From: Wuchereria bancrofti
Lineage: Eukaryota > Nematoda > Chromadorea > Rhabditida > Onchocercidae
DNA length: 64,000 nt
Direction of reading: 5' to 3'
Assembly: GCA_005281725.1 (NCBI GenBank)
Contig: SSBO01000003.1
Coordinates: forward strand, 5,704,495 to 5,768,494
The notes beneath the pieces are model-generated. The model was not told the DNA's origin. It did not search any database and saw only the letters and a program-made list of their open reading frames with translations. Made by a program: the position numbers and the translations under genes. Every line of letters begins with the position of its first letter. Positions within the stretch are counted from its first letter, which is position 1. Below are positions 13,401 through 26,700 of this stretch, piece by piece.

Positions 13401-16400
13401 CAGATTTTTTCAGTTTGATCTTGGATAAATTCATACTTTTTCGATAATTAGAAACCTGGGTTCTTTTACTTTTGGGAACACAAACGCTGTCCTTCATTAT
13501 TCAATGACTTACTTGAAAGTAGGGAACCTTTCTAAATTGTGAGTAATTATTCCTCAATTCCAAATTTTCTTGTGAGAGAGAGCCGACTTTTAGCCAAATG
13601 CTAATAGCACCGAGTTGTCATTATTCATACAATTACAGTAATGGCAAGAAATGAATAAGAGTTAACTAAATGGCATGCAACAAGAAATAGAGTTGCCGAT
13701 AACTTCATGTATAAGTTGGTGACATGTCGCAAAAATTTTTTCATAAATTTTTTCATAAATTCGTGAGACTTCTCAAAAACAAATGAATTCCAGTCATTTT
13801 TGGCATTCTTTTGAAACTTATTCAATCTTTTGAAAAAATGAGGAGTAAAAGTGAGGAGAGAATTGGAAGGAATGGGAAAAAAATAGGTGTATCATTCAGG
13901 GATTCATTCTTTAGAGTTATTGAAACAATTTTATCAATTAATCACCTGTCAAAAAACTTTTTTGAGTACAACTGTATAACAGTGAAGTTACTGACTGTAT
14001 AAATAGCATAATTAGCAATTGGATGATTTATCGTTTTCATTGATGCAACATTCTAACCTTCACAAGCAATCCCTTGGTATTGTTGTGCGATCTTTCTGAA
14101 CGATTCGAATTTTGATTTTCAATTTGTTAATTACAAACTATTTTACGTTTCTTTAACATTATAAGATAACCTCAAACTCTTCAAATGGGGAAGTTTTTAA
14201 TTATTTAGTCAACGTGACTAATTATTCTAAATACCACATCTTTATATTCTAATCATTGCTTGATCGTTTACGCAACAAATAAAACTTCATCTGCTAGATA
14301 ACACATACCTGTGTTTATTGACATTAGACATAAGTGAGGCCTTTTTGCACTTTTTTCAAACTTTCTCTCTATCGTAAAGCTCTTTTAAATCATTCTTCAA
14401 AATATCGAATTTCATTTTCGTCATCCTTTGCAAACAAAAGCTTTATCTCACATGATTTCATCTATGATATGATGATTAAATATGGCAGAAAATAGAACGA
14501 GAAGCACGCTTCGCGGAGAAGTCTCGGAGACTGAAGGCTTAAAGATCTTTCATCGCATTTGTGAAATGAATATGAATTCCACTGCTTAAGTTTCCGTTAA
14601 TTGTAATGAGCTTCACAACACTTATGAAAAAGAATATTTTTTTTTTTTTTGGAAGAAGGGAACGAAATAAGTTTGAGGACTTAAAATCATCAGTGCAGAT
14701 TGTTGCTTTTTTGTCACTTTTACAGTTCTCTTCCTTCAAAGCATTTGATAAGTTTGTGATAAGTTTTGAAAATGCCAAACGGTTATAAAACGATCAGTTA
14801 GCCAACAATAGAGGAAAAGAAGAAGCAAAACAACATAATTTTTCTGAAAAGCTTTTTCTAACCGGATTCACAATTTCCTCATGCACTTTTAACTAATTTC
14901 AAAGCGTAAGCTTTTATGTTCTGTTGGAAAATAATTGTTGTCAGCTGTTCAGCAATTGTGAAAAAATGGTCAGATCAATGATAATGTGTATCTTGGAATC
15001 GAATTTCTAAACGACTTGGAGTTTAATTATTTACATACAAGTTCATTAGTATTGATTGTATTCCAGCAAAGTTGAAAATAAAAACACACATAAAAATGTA
15101 ATTATCGTATAAAAGGAAAAATTGTTTCTATCATTAAAAGTAAAAAAGCGAAAGGGTTCAGAAAAATTTACTTAAGGTTTTCCAAAAAAGCTTAAAAAAA
15201 GAACGAATTTGTTCATTGAAGATAAGTTTTCTAGTATATTTCAGCAGTTAGTCATGACCGCTCAAACAATCGAAATGAGATCGCCAAAAAACTAAATTGA
15301 AAAAGCAAATAACTTTTTCGAAGACAAGAAAAGAGATCCTTCATGCTTTATATGTAAGTGCTTTCAAGATAAATATTATTTATGTTCGAAGTTTCAAATT
15401 TTCGCTTCCCTGGATTGATTGAAGTAATTTTGTCTACCCCGGAATGAGTCATTAATTTTAAGACGACATTATATTATCAGTGATCAAAGTGTTTAGCCAT
15501 TACTTTTTCAATAAACGTAAACTTCCTTATTTATCAGACTCCTCTCTTACATTGCTCTCTGTTTCCATTTGCTCTTGTCATACATTTGCATTCCATCACT
15601 TCGTATCAAAAATATCAATTTTTTATTTTAATTATTTATATTATAATTTTTTATGACTAAATATTATTGCATATAAACTGAAATATCCGAAGAATATTTC
15701 ACTAGAGTAAAAAGTCTTGAGATATTTTGAAGTGATCTCTTCCACTGCTGTAAATAATTGAATTTTTTTGATCGAATTTTTGCCACGAACAGAAATATTC
15801 ATACTGTTGCCTTGAATATGTAGGAAAGTTATACTTTTCTATCTTTTTGATATTAACAGCATCATTAGTCTTAAATATACTAGCCAAAAAGTCTGCTATC
15901 TTCTTGTTATCACCTCACAAGATTTAACTTTTGATCTTATCACAAAAATATCGCAAGTCATTCAATTATCAGTTGTTATTTGTTTTCGACAGTAAATTTA
16001 CAACAATCAGCAAAAATTTTTCACCAAAAAAGTTCGAGAATTAGTGAAAACTTTGCACAAAATTCATTCAACAAACACAGCGCTCTATTATCATGCCAGA
16101 CCAGTTTTTAATGATTTGGAAACACTTTTATATCCTATGTTTTCAGATTATTTAAAAAATATGTGAAAACAGATTACATTTGAAGCTAAATTTAAATTTA
16201 TTTGACCAGACAAAAGTGATATACATGAATTAACAGTATTATGGTGTATTTTTTATTATCTTGTTTATTGTTAATGATATTAACACTGCTCATCAGTACT
16301 TAGCTGTTGTCGTTATATCAATCACTTTATTTTACTATTCTTATAGAAATCAATTAAACATATGATATTTATCATAGCTTATCTTTAAGTGTCTTTGAAA

Positions 16401-17747
16401 GCTTTTGTGAACATTTGACAATCTTTTCCCTAAATTTTTCATGTAAAAATTGCATTTTTTCTCGTTTTTTCGTTCGTTCCAGTGCTATGTAAATCAACTT
16501 GAATGAAATCTTTTTTCTCTCACAAGATTTTATTGCACATTTTAAATGACCTTAATTTTTGCTTAGAAAAGTAGCTGAGAGATGCTTTTGCTCATTTACT
16601 TCCTCATAACAAAAATATTTGTAATAAAAACTTCATTTCTAGACATGCCATTAATTAGATACATCGCTACTTAATCGTATAACAGAAGTTTATTAATTAT
16701 CGTAAAGAAACTATAGCGTCCATAGATCGCTGAAGTAAAAACATTTTGTGTAAATCTCTTATTCATCATTACTTACTAGGTAAAAGCTGAAATGCTGTGT
16801 CGTTTTCCCAAATGTTCTAGAAATATTTTAGTCTAACCTCAATTCATCCTTGTTTCTTTCTACTGCATTTAAAGAATATTTTAATCTGTTCATACTTCAT
16901 TTTACTTTAATCCGAAAGCTGTTTCTGATTTTTTAATTTTTAAATGTCTTTTGCTTCATTCTCGGTGATTCATACCTCTGATTTTAATATAAAAACGGCG
17001 TGGATAGTGAAGCATTAAATTTTGATTGAGGTAGAAAATTACTGAAAATGTTCTGGATGCAGGAGAAAGCTACAAATTCAGACAATTAAAAAGAGAAATA
17101 GAGATTAGGCTGATCATTCATGTGAATTTTATAATGGAAATTTGTTAAAGTTAATGTATTGCACTTATTTCAAGAATTCGCATTTCAAACTAGAAAAATG
17201 GTCAAAAATTCTTTTTTAATTCCAGTGTTGTCATTTCCAAGAGTTATGATTTTATTTCTCCTCCACCACTTCAGTGATTTCTAGCAGTTCAGAATTCGCA
17301 TTTAAGTTTGGCGCAAAACAGCCAGAATTCGATACGTTTCTTATAATTTGTTCCACTTTATCAGCATATCTAATTGTGCTATGAGAACTCTACAAAAATT
17401 ATTTTCAGTTACTAATGAGAAATCATATATCGCTACTTTGCTTTCGACTATGTCAACATATTATTGTGTCACCAAATATTTTAATACAACAACGTCATCT
17501 TATTGTATAAACAAAGGAGTATAGTTCAATTTTTTCTCTTTTATTTTTTCTTAAAAATATTAATAAATAAAAATTTCTTTATTTTAATAAAATTTTTAAC
17601 CTTCTTTTTACAAGCGCTCTAGAATTATTACAAAATAAATTTAATCAAGCTCAGTTAATTTAAATTGCAAGTTAAATTAAATGATTTGAAATTCCTCAAT
17701 TACGAAGTTGGAAATTACTTTAATTTTTTGAAATAATAAAATTTCAG
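10413..17747. other. Intergenic, no supported gene
   Basis: About 7.3 kb of AT-rich sequence upstream of the phosphatase gene. I looked for exons that could carry an ectodomain (fibronectin III, Ig) or membrane segment for that gene and found none. Frames such as 12901-13116, 13811-14002 and 14606-14788 are T-rich or lack splice context and read as chance. No tRNA-like or repeat structure seen. Confidence 0.45.
17741..17747 (+). promoter_or_regulatory. Probable SL trans-splice (or cis) acceptor for the phosphatase long form
   Basis: ATTTCAG preceded by a T-rich stretch lies 19 nt upstream of ATG 17767, with no obvious upstream donor partner. In nematodes an isolated acceptor close to the start codon typically marks spliced-leader addition. 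The frame is also open from the acceptor to the ATG, so cis-splicing from an unseen upstream exon is possible. Confidence 0.5.
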
Positions 17748-17766
17748 TATTCCTCGTACTCATAAA

Positions 17767-20700
17767 ATGCAATTGTCTTCACAGTCCGATGGTGATGAAG
17801 CGATTGGAAAAGGTTTATCACCTTCGCGAAGGATATTTTCATCATTGGTAATTACTTATATAATTATAACTAATTAGAAGATTAGCAGACTGAGTCTTAC
17901 TATGCTGAGACAACAATTAGTTTTGGATCAAGAAAAATTGATTGTTCTACCTCTTCAATAAAAATTAGATCACTAACTGATATCAGAGATTTCTTCGAGA
18001 GACAATTAAAATGTAATTAATGACTAACAGCGAAATCTTCGTCCCATATATTTATTATTTGATATTATATTTTACAAAACAAAGTAAATTTGTAAGTTGT
18101 CACGATCAACTAGCAGCCGGCATCGTAAGAAAAAGCAGTCACAAAAACAACTTTCATTCGATGTGGGCTTAGCAAATCATCAAAAGAGAAAGTCGAGCAA
18201 AAAACAATCAAAATATCGATCACTTCGTTCGATGCTTTACGGCTTGAATTTGAAACAGTAAGAATTTGCAAATAAATTTTAAAAAATAAAACGAAAATCT
18301 TGAATGAATAAAATTTGCAGAGTTTCGATGTTATTGAGTAAGTGTTACTATTTGATTTTTTGTTCTAGAAAGCTGAAAAAATTGCTTTTTCCTTTATTTT
18401 TTTACTCGTTTGTAGAATTTTCAACTGAAATACTACCGTTAAAATTCTTACAAAGTACTTATCATATCTTCAAATATTATGATGACCTTTGAAGAATCAT
18501 AATTGAATCCCTTTTTTTCTAGCTTTATTCACTTTCTGTAATATCATTTTTCCTCTTTAATTCTGCAATTCTCCATTTAAGTTTTCTTTTTATTACTATT
18601 TTGCATTTCTTGGATCACTTATTGCTGATAAAGTTGGAGAATCAATTCTGATCATTTTTTACACCAACCTCACCCACCCAACATGCACTTATAAAGATTT
18701 CTAAAAAATAAAAAGTGATAAGAAACCTAAAATTATAATAGTAATTATAAATGTTATTGTGATATTTTTGTGTACAATCTACTAAATTACCTGTAGTGCT
18801 AAATGCATAGGACAAGCTTCTTATCTTTTGTTTACTAAAAAAGTGGTCCAGTGAAAATGCGTTTTATGCTTGACATTTTTACTGTTGAGATGTTCGCTAC
18901 TTGTGAGAGTTGAAGAAAGGATCAATTGGAAAACAAAAGAAACAATTTCCGTGTTCCGAAATATTTTACTGAGAATTCGATTATAATAGTAATAAATTAA
19001 TAATAACGGCTAGAATAATAACTTATGACTAATAATAATTTTCTCCGTCTTCTTGAAAGGAACATTCTAGACCGAGCTGAATTACCTCTCAATTGAATTT
19101 CACATCGAGCTACACATGAATCACATCGAGCTATAAATACCAGAAAGGGAGATGTGGTGACAATAAGATACATAAAACCCGAAATAGCAGAACAATTGCA
19201 AAATACGACCCATTATTACTTTGCAAATCTTTAGCTCTGGGTGCAACGGTAAATTTTTACCCGGTGACGTATTTATGCCATATACCCTACAGCTTTGATA
19301 TAATAACTCATCAATGACACCATATTTTCATGATGATTGGATTAAATATTGACATATAAGGTAGGCTTGACAATTAAGCCTGGCATATGACAAAATAGTT
19401 AAAAGAGCTAAGATTCAGATCAAAACAAAAGAAAAACGTACTTCTGATTTCTACCGGATAATTAAATAAATGTTTAGTTTGCAAATGAAAGGAGAAATTT
19501 GGTTCTGAAGGATAGAAGCATGGATCTTAGATCAAATTCTTCCCAAAAAACTTGAAAGTTTAAGAAAAATATTTAAGCAAAAAAAAAAAAGAATTAATTT
19601 AGAAAGTGGAGAAGAAAAGTAGTAAAAAGTAAAAAAAAAATCAATCAAAAAAAAATTTTTTTTTTAAATTGAGGCAAAAAAGTGTTAAATGAACTCAAAA
19701 AGTAGAAAAAACTTATGAACAAAATTACAATCTTGGATTTAATCAACTTTTTCCTAGCCTAGTCCTTAACGTCCATTGCGATAATAGCCATATTCTAGAA
19801 ATCTTAATCTCAGAAGTTTTGTTGTCGAAAGGTAAATTAGCTGTTCATTCAAAAAGAAAAGTCCGAATTTTTGCATTTACTTTTTAGTTTCTTTTTTACC
19901 TTCGGAACAATTGCAAAATTTGAAAAAAACTAATAAAATCAATTAATTACTTCAAAACAAAGAGCACAAATAATCAGCTACTCATTTCTTTCCTCTTCAC
20001 TTTTAAACCTTAGTCATATCCATCTTTGCTTTTTTGAAGAGATATTCCGTTCTAGTAACATACCACGACATGACCGATTAACAGGATCTAAACCTTTGTA
20101 ATCTGCACCTGTGCTTTTAATCTTTACATAATCCATTGCTTGTGATAATCGAAACTAATCTTTTATTTGCTTAATTTGTTGATTTACAATGAAGCAAAAT
20201 GATATGCTTAGTGGTTAGCAATAACATCTACTACTTTCATACTACTATATAAACAAATAAATTTCCTTCGTTGCTCCGTAATTTACGCAATTTATTCTTG
20301 TTCCCAAAGCAAAGAAGGAAAAAGAAATCAAGCCAGAACTCTGAGTAATGATTATTTATGTTGCCTTATTTCTCTTGGCCACACTTGCATCTTTAATTTT
20401 TGACAGCTATTTTCAGTTTACAGCACCAATACAATAGTATTCCTGTCAATAGACTTTACAAAATATCTCCTTATACCAAATCACTACTACCACTATATAG
20501 CGACATCGATGTTGCTGCCTAAACTGTTTCTTGGCTTAGTTTTGACCTTATTTTTAGTCATTTCGTCACTTTATTGGCTTCTTCTGTATAAATAGAAGAC
20601 TGTTTTAACCTTATTACCAAAGTAAAAATTTGATCCATCTGTTCATTCAATCACGTTATAATATGATCTTCTTTGAAGATAAATAGCCACGATGATGACT

Positions 20701-23700
20701 TTAGATATTTATAAATCTAAGCTTAATTAGTTTCAATCTCACTCATTTCCCTATCAGTTATTCTGCATTAAGAATTTTTTTTTTTTTGTTTTAAGCTTTC
20801 TAAAGAATATTCGATTAAAAATTAAATATTTCAAGTGACCACTTTTCCTCGCCAGCTTAATCTGAAAATTATAAAAAGATGATACATTGAGGAAAATATT
20901 TAGGATAAACAGCGAATTTAATGGAAAGCTAGAGAAGTTGTTCCCGACTTAAATTAAAGATTTAGTTAAATAATTGAAAACATATGCTTTGTTTATTAAA
21001 AAACTACAGCCACGAATTCTTACTGCAAAAGAGTTTATGAATTAGTTGGATTATGGATTACAATTTATTCAAATTATTTATGGAAATATCAATGAAATTT
21101 TCCTACTTATTTCAAAAAAAAAAAATAATAATTGCCATAAAATTATTATCAATAAAGACATTTTTCCAAGAATATTTTAAACTTTATTGCAGATGGGTTT
21201 CATTATTTGGCTTTTTTAAATTGAAATGAATTTTAAAGTTTTCAGTAGGTAAAGAATGATTATGGGCTTACTTCAGGGAAAAGGAAGAAGCTCAGCGAAT
21301 GAAATTACTGAAACAAGAAAAAGGTTGGTCTTCAAATTTATTTATTTCTTAACTCATTTTAATTTCAAATTGAAATGAGAAAATATGAATAAATGATGCC
21401 ATTAATAAGCTAATCATTCATTTAAATTTATTACTATTATTGCTGTTATTATTATTACTATTACTATTGTTATTATTTTCCAAGCACATTAAAATTGCTT
21501 AAGCAATAAACAATGTGAAATATCTTCATTCTCGCTCGGAAATGTATCTTTGTTATTTTCCGCATATTCTCAATTTAAATTTGAATACACGAATGTTTTT
21601 CCTCTAGTTAAATCAATCTGGTTTTGCTCAGCGAATACAAGAATTATATATATATTTTTTGGCTGATGTTTTATTATTTGTGAAAAATCTTAAGTCAAAA
21701 ATGAAAATACGAAAGATAAGGAATAAATTCTGAAGTGGGAATAAACAGAAATAACAAAATATTATGAAATTCAAACTAAACTAATTGATTTCATCTCAAT
21801 TTAATTTTGATTTCCAATTCTAGATAGATACAAGCATCATCATTTTTAGTTTGACGAAGTGTGGACATTCTTTTATTACTTGTTACAAGAAACCGGCGTA
21901 TCTTGTTTTGGCAAGCATTCAGGTTGTCACGTTTGATACATAGTTAACTTTGTGTCCTGCCTGCTCACTTCTCTCTCATCCATTAAAACTGATCTCCTTT
22001 GATTATTAAACGATTTCAATAAGTATCGATAGCAATGGTTTTTGCTTGTGAACTTCAATTGCCAAAGTCATTTACTGAAAGATAAAAACATGCCATGCCT
22101 AAAGTTATTCATTTCCAATATATAGCAAACATTTCATTATTTCTACTGCGCTTTTGCTTTTTTCACTTACATTTAGGGCGACATTGAAACTTTTCAGTTC
22201 CGCAATGAAAATAGTAGAAACGAATAACTTCAGACTTCTTCGAGGCTTATGACAAACTATTAGTAAATAGGTTATATACTATAGCATGTAATTTCAGTTT
22301 AGAATCACATATTAGATCAGATTAATTGGTGATCACTCGGTGAAATTATTCAACTATTTGCGCATTCCAATTATTGTCATATTATTCTCAAACTACTGTT
22401 ACTAATATTGCTATAAGAATTTCCCAATTTTTCAGTCTAAAGCGAGTCCCGAGTTTCATTATTGATTGAAACTGAATAGACTCCAAACGGATCATGAAAA
22501 AAGCACTTCTTGTTCCGGAAAATACAGATGATTAAAAGGTGAGTGCTGATAAGTGCTTAGGATTTTATATGATCCAGTTAGCATTGTATTTGGAACTGGC
22601 TAAAAACACGGTAATTTGGTAGATAGCGACCCAAAGCGCTTTTCATCTACGTCATCAAGAAAGCATGACTGATGGATACTAGCTTTGCTTGTGTTTGTAT
22701 GTGTATGCGTCTGCATGTGTGTGTATTTGTGTGTTTGTGTTTATATATACGTGTGTGTGTATGTATGTATGTATGTGTGTATGTGTGTGTTGTGAACATA
22801 CACTTTATTAAGCCTTTCCAAAATAAGTTCTGATTTCCGTCTCCAAATGCCTCGAAGTGCCTTATTTCTATCGTGCTTTTTAGTTTTAAAAGTTCTGTTC
22901 ATTATTGACTTTTTAAAAAGTCTTCAAAATTTTGAGAAAATTTTCAAGGAACAACCAGATTGAATTTTGTACGGTTCTTAGCTCAAAAATATGTTAAGAT
23001 TTTTTGGGGAATCGCAAACGAAAAATGAGATCTAATTAAAGCTTTTATTTTGAGAATGGATTCACAAAGTATACAAGCATTGCATGTCATCCTAAATGTG
23101 CACTTGGTAGATGCACCTTTGAGTGCTGTTTATGTAAAATCTATTTTATAACTTTCAACTGACAGTATTATGTCTTTCCTTCATTATTGAAATTTGCACT
23201 GAACGTAGTTTTTAATTATTATGAACTAAAGAAATATTTGATGACATGAGAAAGACCAAAGAACACTACGAAGTCTAAGTATTTTCATACTATTTCTTCC
23301 TTTTAATTATTAATATCTTTGATTTTTGAAACCATCAGTACAGTAAGTTAAAGAAAAAGCAAATGAGCGCCAATATGAGATTGATGATTTAAGTAACAAG
23401 AAATTAGAACTAAAAATCGAGTTCTAAATTATAAAGCCTGGGTGATCGTTGTTTTACAAATATGACTCTAATAAATATGACAAAACTTAAATCTATTAGC
23501 AAAAGAAAACATTGAAAGCCCGTCTTCATAAAGTGTTCTCTTCTCAAATTTGCATAGCTACTGTACACCTTTCTAGCAAATGGACAGTTTTCCTTATATG
23601 AAATTTGAATACTGAATTGCTTGAAGTTCGGATTGGTTATTCTTTTGAAAAATTAAGTTATACATTGAAAACTTTCTCTTTAGGAACTAATTTTAAAATA

Positions 23701-26700
23701 TACCAACCTTTTCAGAATTTTCTCCCGAACTGCATCAGATCCTATTGCAAAACTTATAATCGGTAAATATTAGCAGTGCTGTCAGTGCTTACAACATAAA
23801 TCGCACCTATACAAATTGCTTCAAGAGAACATTTCGAGTTATAGGTCAATTCGAATTATATGCTTCAGTACATTTCGAGTTATGGGTCAAATGAAACAAA
23901 TGAAACATACTTACAATATTGATTTAATCGAATTCTTGACGCTTATTCCAGTTCCCTCTTATAATATTTCCAGAGTTCTATTAACTGATGTAAATCTAAA
24001 AGCATTCAGAGAATTTTAAGTGCTCAAATATGCAATTTCTTATAAAAAGAGTGGAAATCATTTGATTTCGTCACTGCTCTTCTGTCGCATATCGCACAAT
24101 GAAAGACCCATGTGCTGTCTAATTTTGCTAAAACATAAATTGGTTAAAATGGATTTAAAATATATCCTCTTATTGTCCACAACTGATAATAAAATGCTAC
24201 TTCTTTCCTCACACATTAATTAAATTTTGTTATTATTCCCACATGGATGTAACTGGAAGGATTAAAACTTTAGAATAAGAGCTAATGCAATTTATGCGCT
24301 ACATAAAACATGAGCAAAGCTTTATAATTAGGAAACAATACACATATGGCTATTCTAGACTATTTATATTGTCTACTGGACCGCAGTTACCAGGCTTAAT
24401 TTTATTGTAAATTACTCGTTGGATCAGTGCTATTAACATTAACCAATATTTTCATCTGAATTTCGAGTGCTAGAAATTTAGTGGAATTGTTGGATAATTT
24501 CAAGTGTATGGTTTATGGTTACTTTTGAAACAAAACTACAGTGATATTTTTTTGGTGGCATAGCTCAGATTGGATAACATTTACAATCAGCTGTTTGTTG
24601 ATTCAAATAATCAGCCTTCGGTGAAATTAGAAATTATTTTTAATTCTCGGCAGGTGCAATTTAAACAGTTCAGTCTATTCATCGGCAATGAATGTCATAA
24701 TCAACATTCTATAGAAAGTTTCAGGTTGGTTTGGCATGCATAGAATTCCTCTAAAACGCTTGGAATACATTATTGTAGCTATCATTTTCATTTTTAAAAA
24801 CATTAAAATTACGACAGGTAGAAAAAAAATTTCTGCTTTAATCAACAAAATCTATTTTTTAAGTTGTGCCAGCTAGCCTACCAAAGGAGACAGTTCGTCT
24901 TGAATCAAGAGAGATTTGCTTTTCAAGATCGTTTTCCGATTTTGATTGAGTCTTTCGTGAAAATAAATCGCTATACTACGGCAAGTTAGTGAGTGGTCAT
25001 TATATATTCTATACGCGATTCATACAAATGCACCTAATAAGCAAAACAGGTAAATATTTGCATAGAAAATTTCAAAAAACTCATCGTCATTTTCCCAATA
25101 CTAAAATCTCGAAATGAGAAAGTTTTGGTATTAAATACAACACAAAGATGAGATTCATTGAACTATGTCCTTCATTTTGATATAACAACAACTTCATTTC
25201 TGACCTTCACAGAGAGAGAGAAAGAGAGAGACAGAAAGAGTTGTTTAACACATAATGATTCAAGTCTTTATAATTTAAATGTTTCCTTTAGTAAAGGAAT
25301 TTTTAAGATAGTGTCATCATTGCCTGTGATCAGATCATCTGCGAGCCTTTTACATATCATTGATGCCACCTAACTTTTTGCCTGTCTCATTTGATAGAAG
25401 GAAACGTTTCGGAAGAACTACAAGGAGAAATTGTGTTTGACTTCCCGCAAACATCTTTTAGCTATAATTTCGAGCTACATATACCCCCGATGAGAATCGT
25501 GAGATAAAAAAGCAGACTAAATAAACAAAAGTTAATGGTTCGAAGAATTCGCTAACGAACTGTTGGAATTAGCTTAATGGGTATCATGACGTAGACACCA
25601 TAAACGGGGATGAATTGGAAAGGTCAAAATTTTCTTTTTCATTGGAAACGTTCAGAATAAACAGTTTTTTTTTTTTTTTTTCATCTATAACCAATAAATC
25701 AAAAAGCGCAGCGAAAGGAACAAATTTTTTCAGAAAAATGGGGTGTTAGAAAAGAAATAAGCTGCGAAGAAGTTGATAAAGAAGGGTTGACGGAGAAAAG
25801 GACAGAGAGAAGTTCAGTAATGATGATAAGTGGAGATAAGGGCAGTGATGAGGATGATGGTGATGCTAATGATGTGATAACAGAAACTGTGTAGTTCAGT
25901 TCATGGACTTACCTCACTCACAAATCTCTTTCCCTCAGCAAAATAACATTTTGTCAGGGCCAATAACATATTATTCACCAGAGAGGTGAAGAAAACAAGG
26001 GAAAGAAGAGTTAAATCCAGGAAGAGTAAGGAGACAAAAGTTTTCAGTTTCTTTCTTTAACCCTTTCAGTTCCCTCTTCAGTTTCGATATCTATCAAACT
26101 ACTTAGCTTACTCTCTAACTTGTTAGCTTTAGACCTTCCATCTTATCTCTATCCTCCTTCATCCTTAGATCCACCTGTTTTTGAATCCTACTTTACGGCT
26201 TCCCTTTTCCTTCATAAGCTCGTAAATTTGTATCCCAGTCCTTTTCCACATCACATTTTGAATAATATTTCTCCTTTCCTATCCTCAAACCACTCAATAT
26301 TATTGTTATGTACTTGTTCATGTTTTCCTTGCATTATTTCTATTTTCCGGAAACCGAATCATCCTCTAAACGACGCTTAATACTACAATACTGAGGCAAT
26401 ATGTTCTTTAGAATCGTCACTCTTCTCTGTCTTTCCGTCCGTATACGCAGATGAGACATTCACATACTTTGTTGCTTTTGTTAGTAATATTATCATTAAA
26501 TCATTTTCATTGTTTCCTGCAGAAATCTATTCTTCTTTGCATCCAATTTATAACATTTATTTGCTAAATTGTCATAATTATTATTGATCTTACAGGTTAT
26601 GCCATTCCTTCCACTCTGTTAGCAATGGTTACTATCGGTTACGGAGGAGAGGGGAGGGGAGTGAGTTGCATATGCGACACTGCCGCATCAACTTTTAGGT

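Noticed and set aside
25158..25507. Two plus-strand frames next to an AGAGAGAG tract
   Set aside because: One starts at a non-ATG codon over low-complexity sequence; the other (about 47 codons) has no start and no matched phase to the surrounding gene.
26598..26695. Plus-strand stretch reading IPSTLLAMVTIGYG, reminiscent of a potassium-channel filter
   Set aside because: The neighbouring sequence lacks the pore-helix Trp residues and S5/S6 helices, and no flanking channel exons exist within the window.
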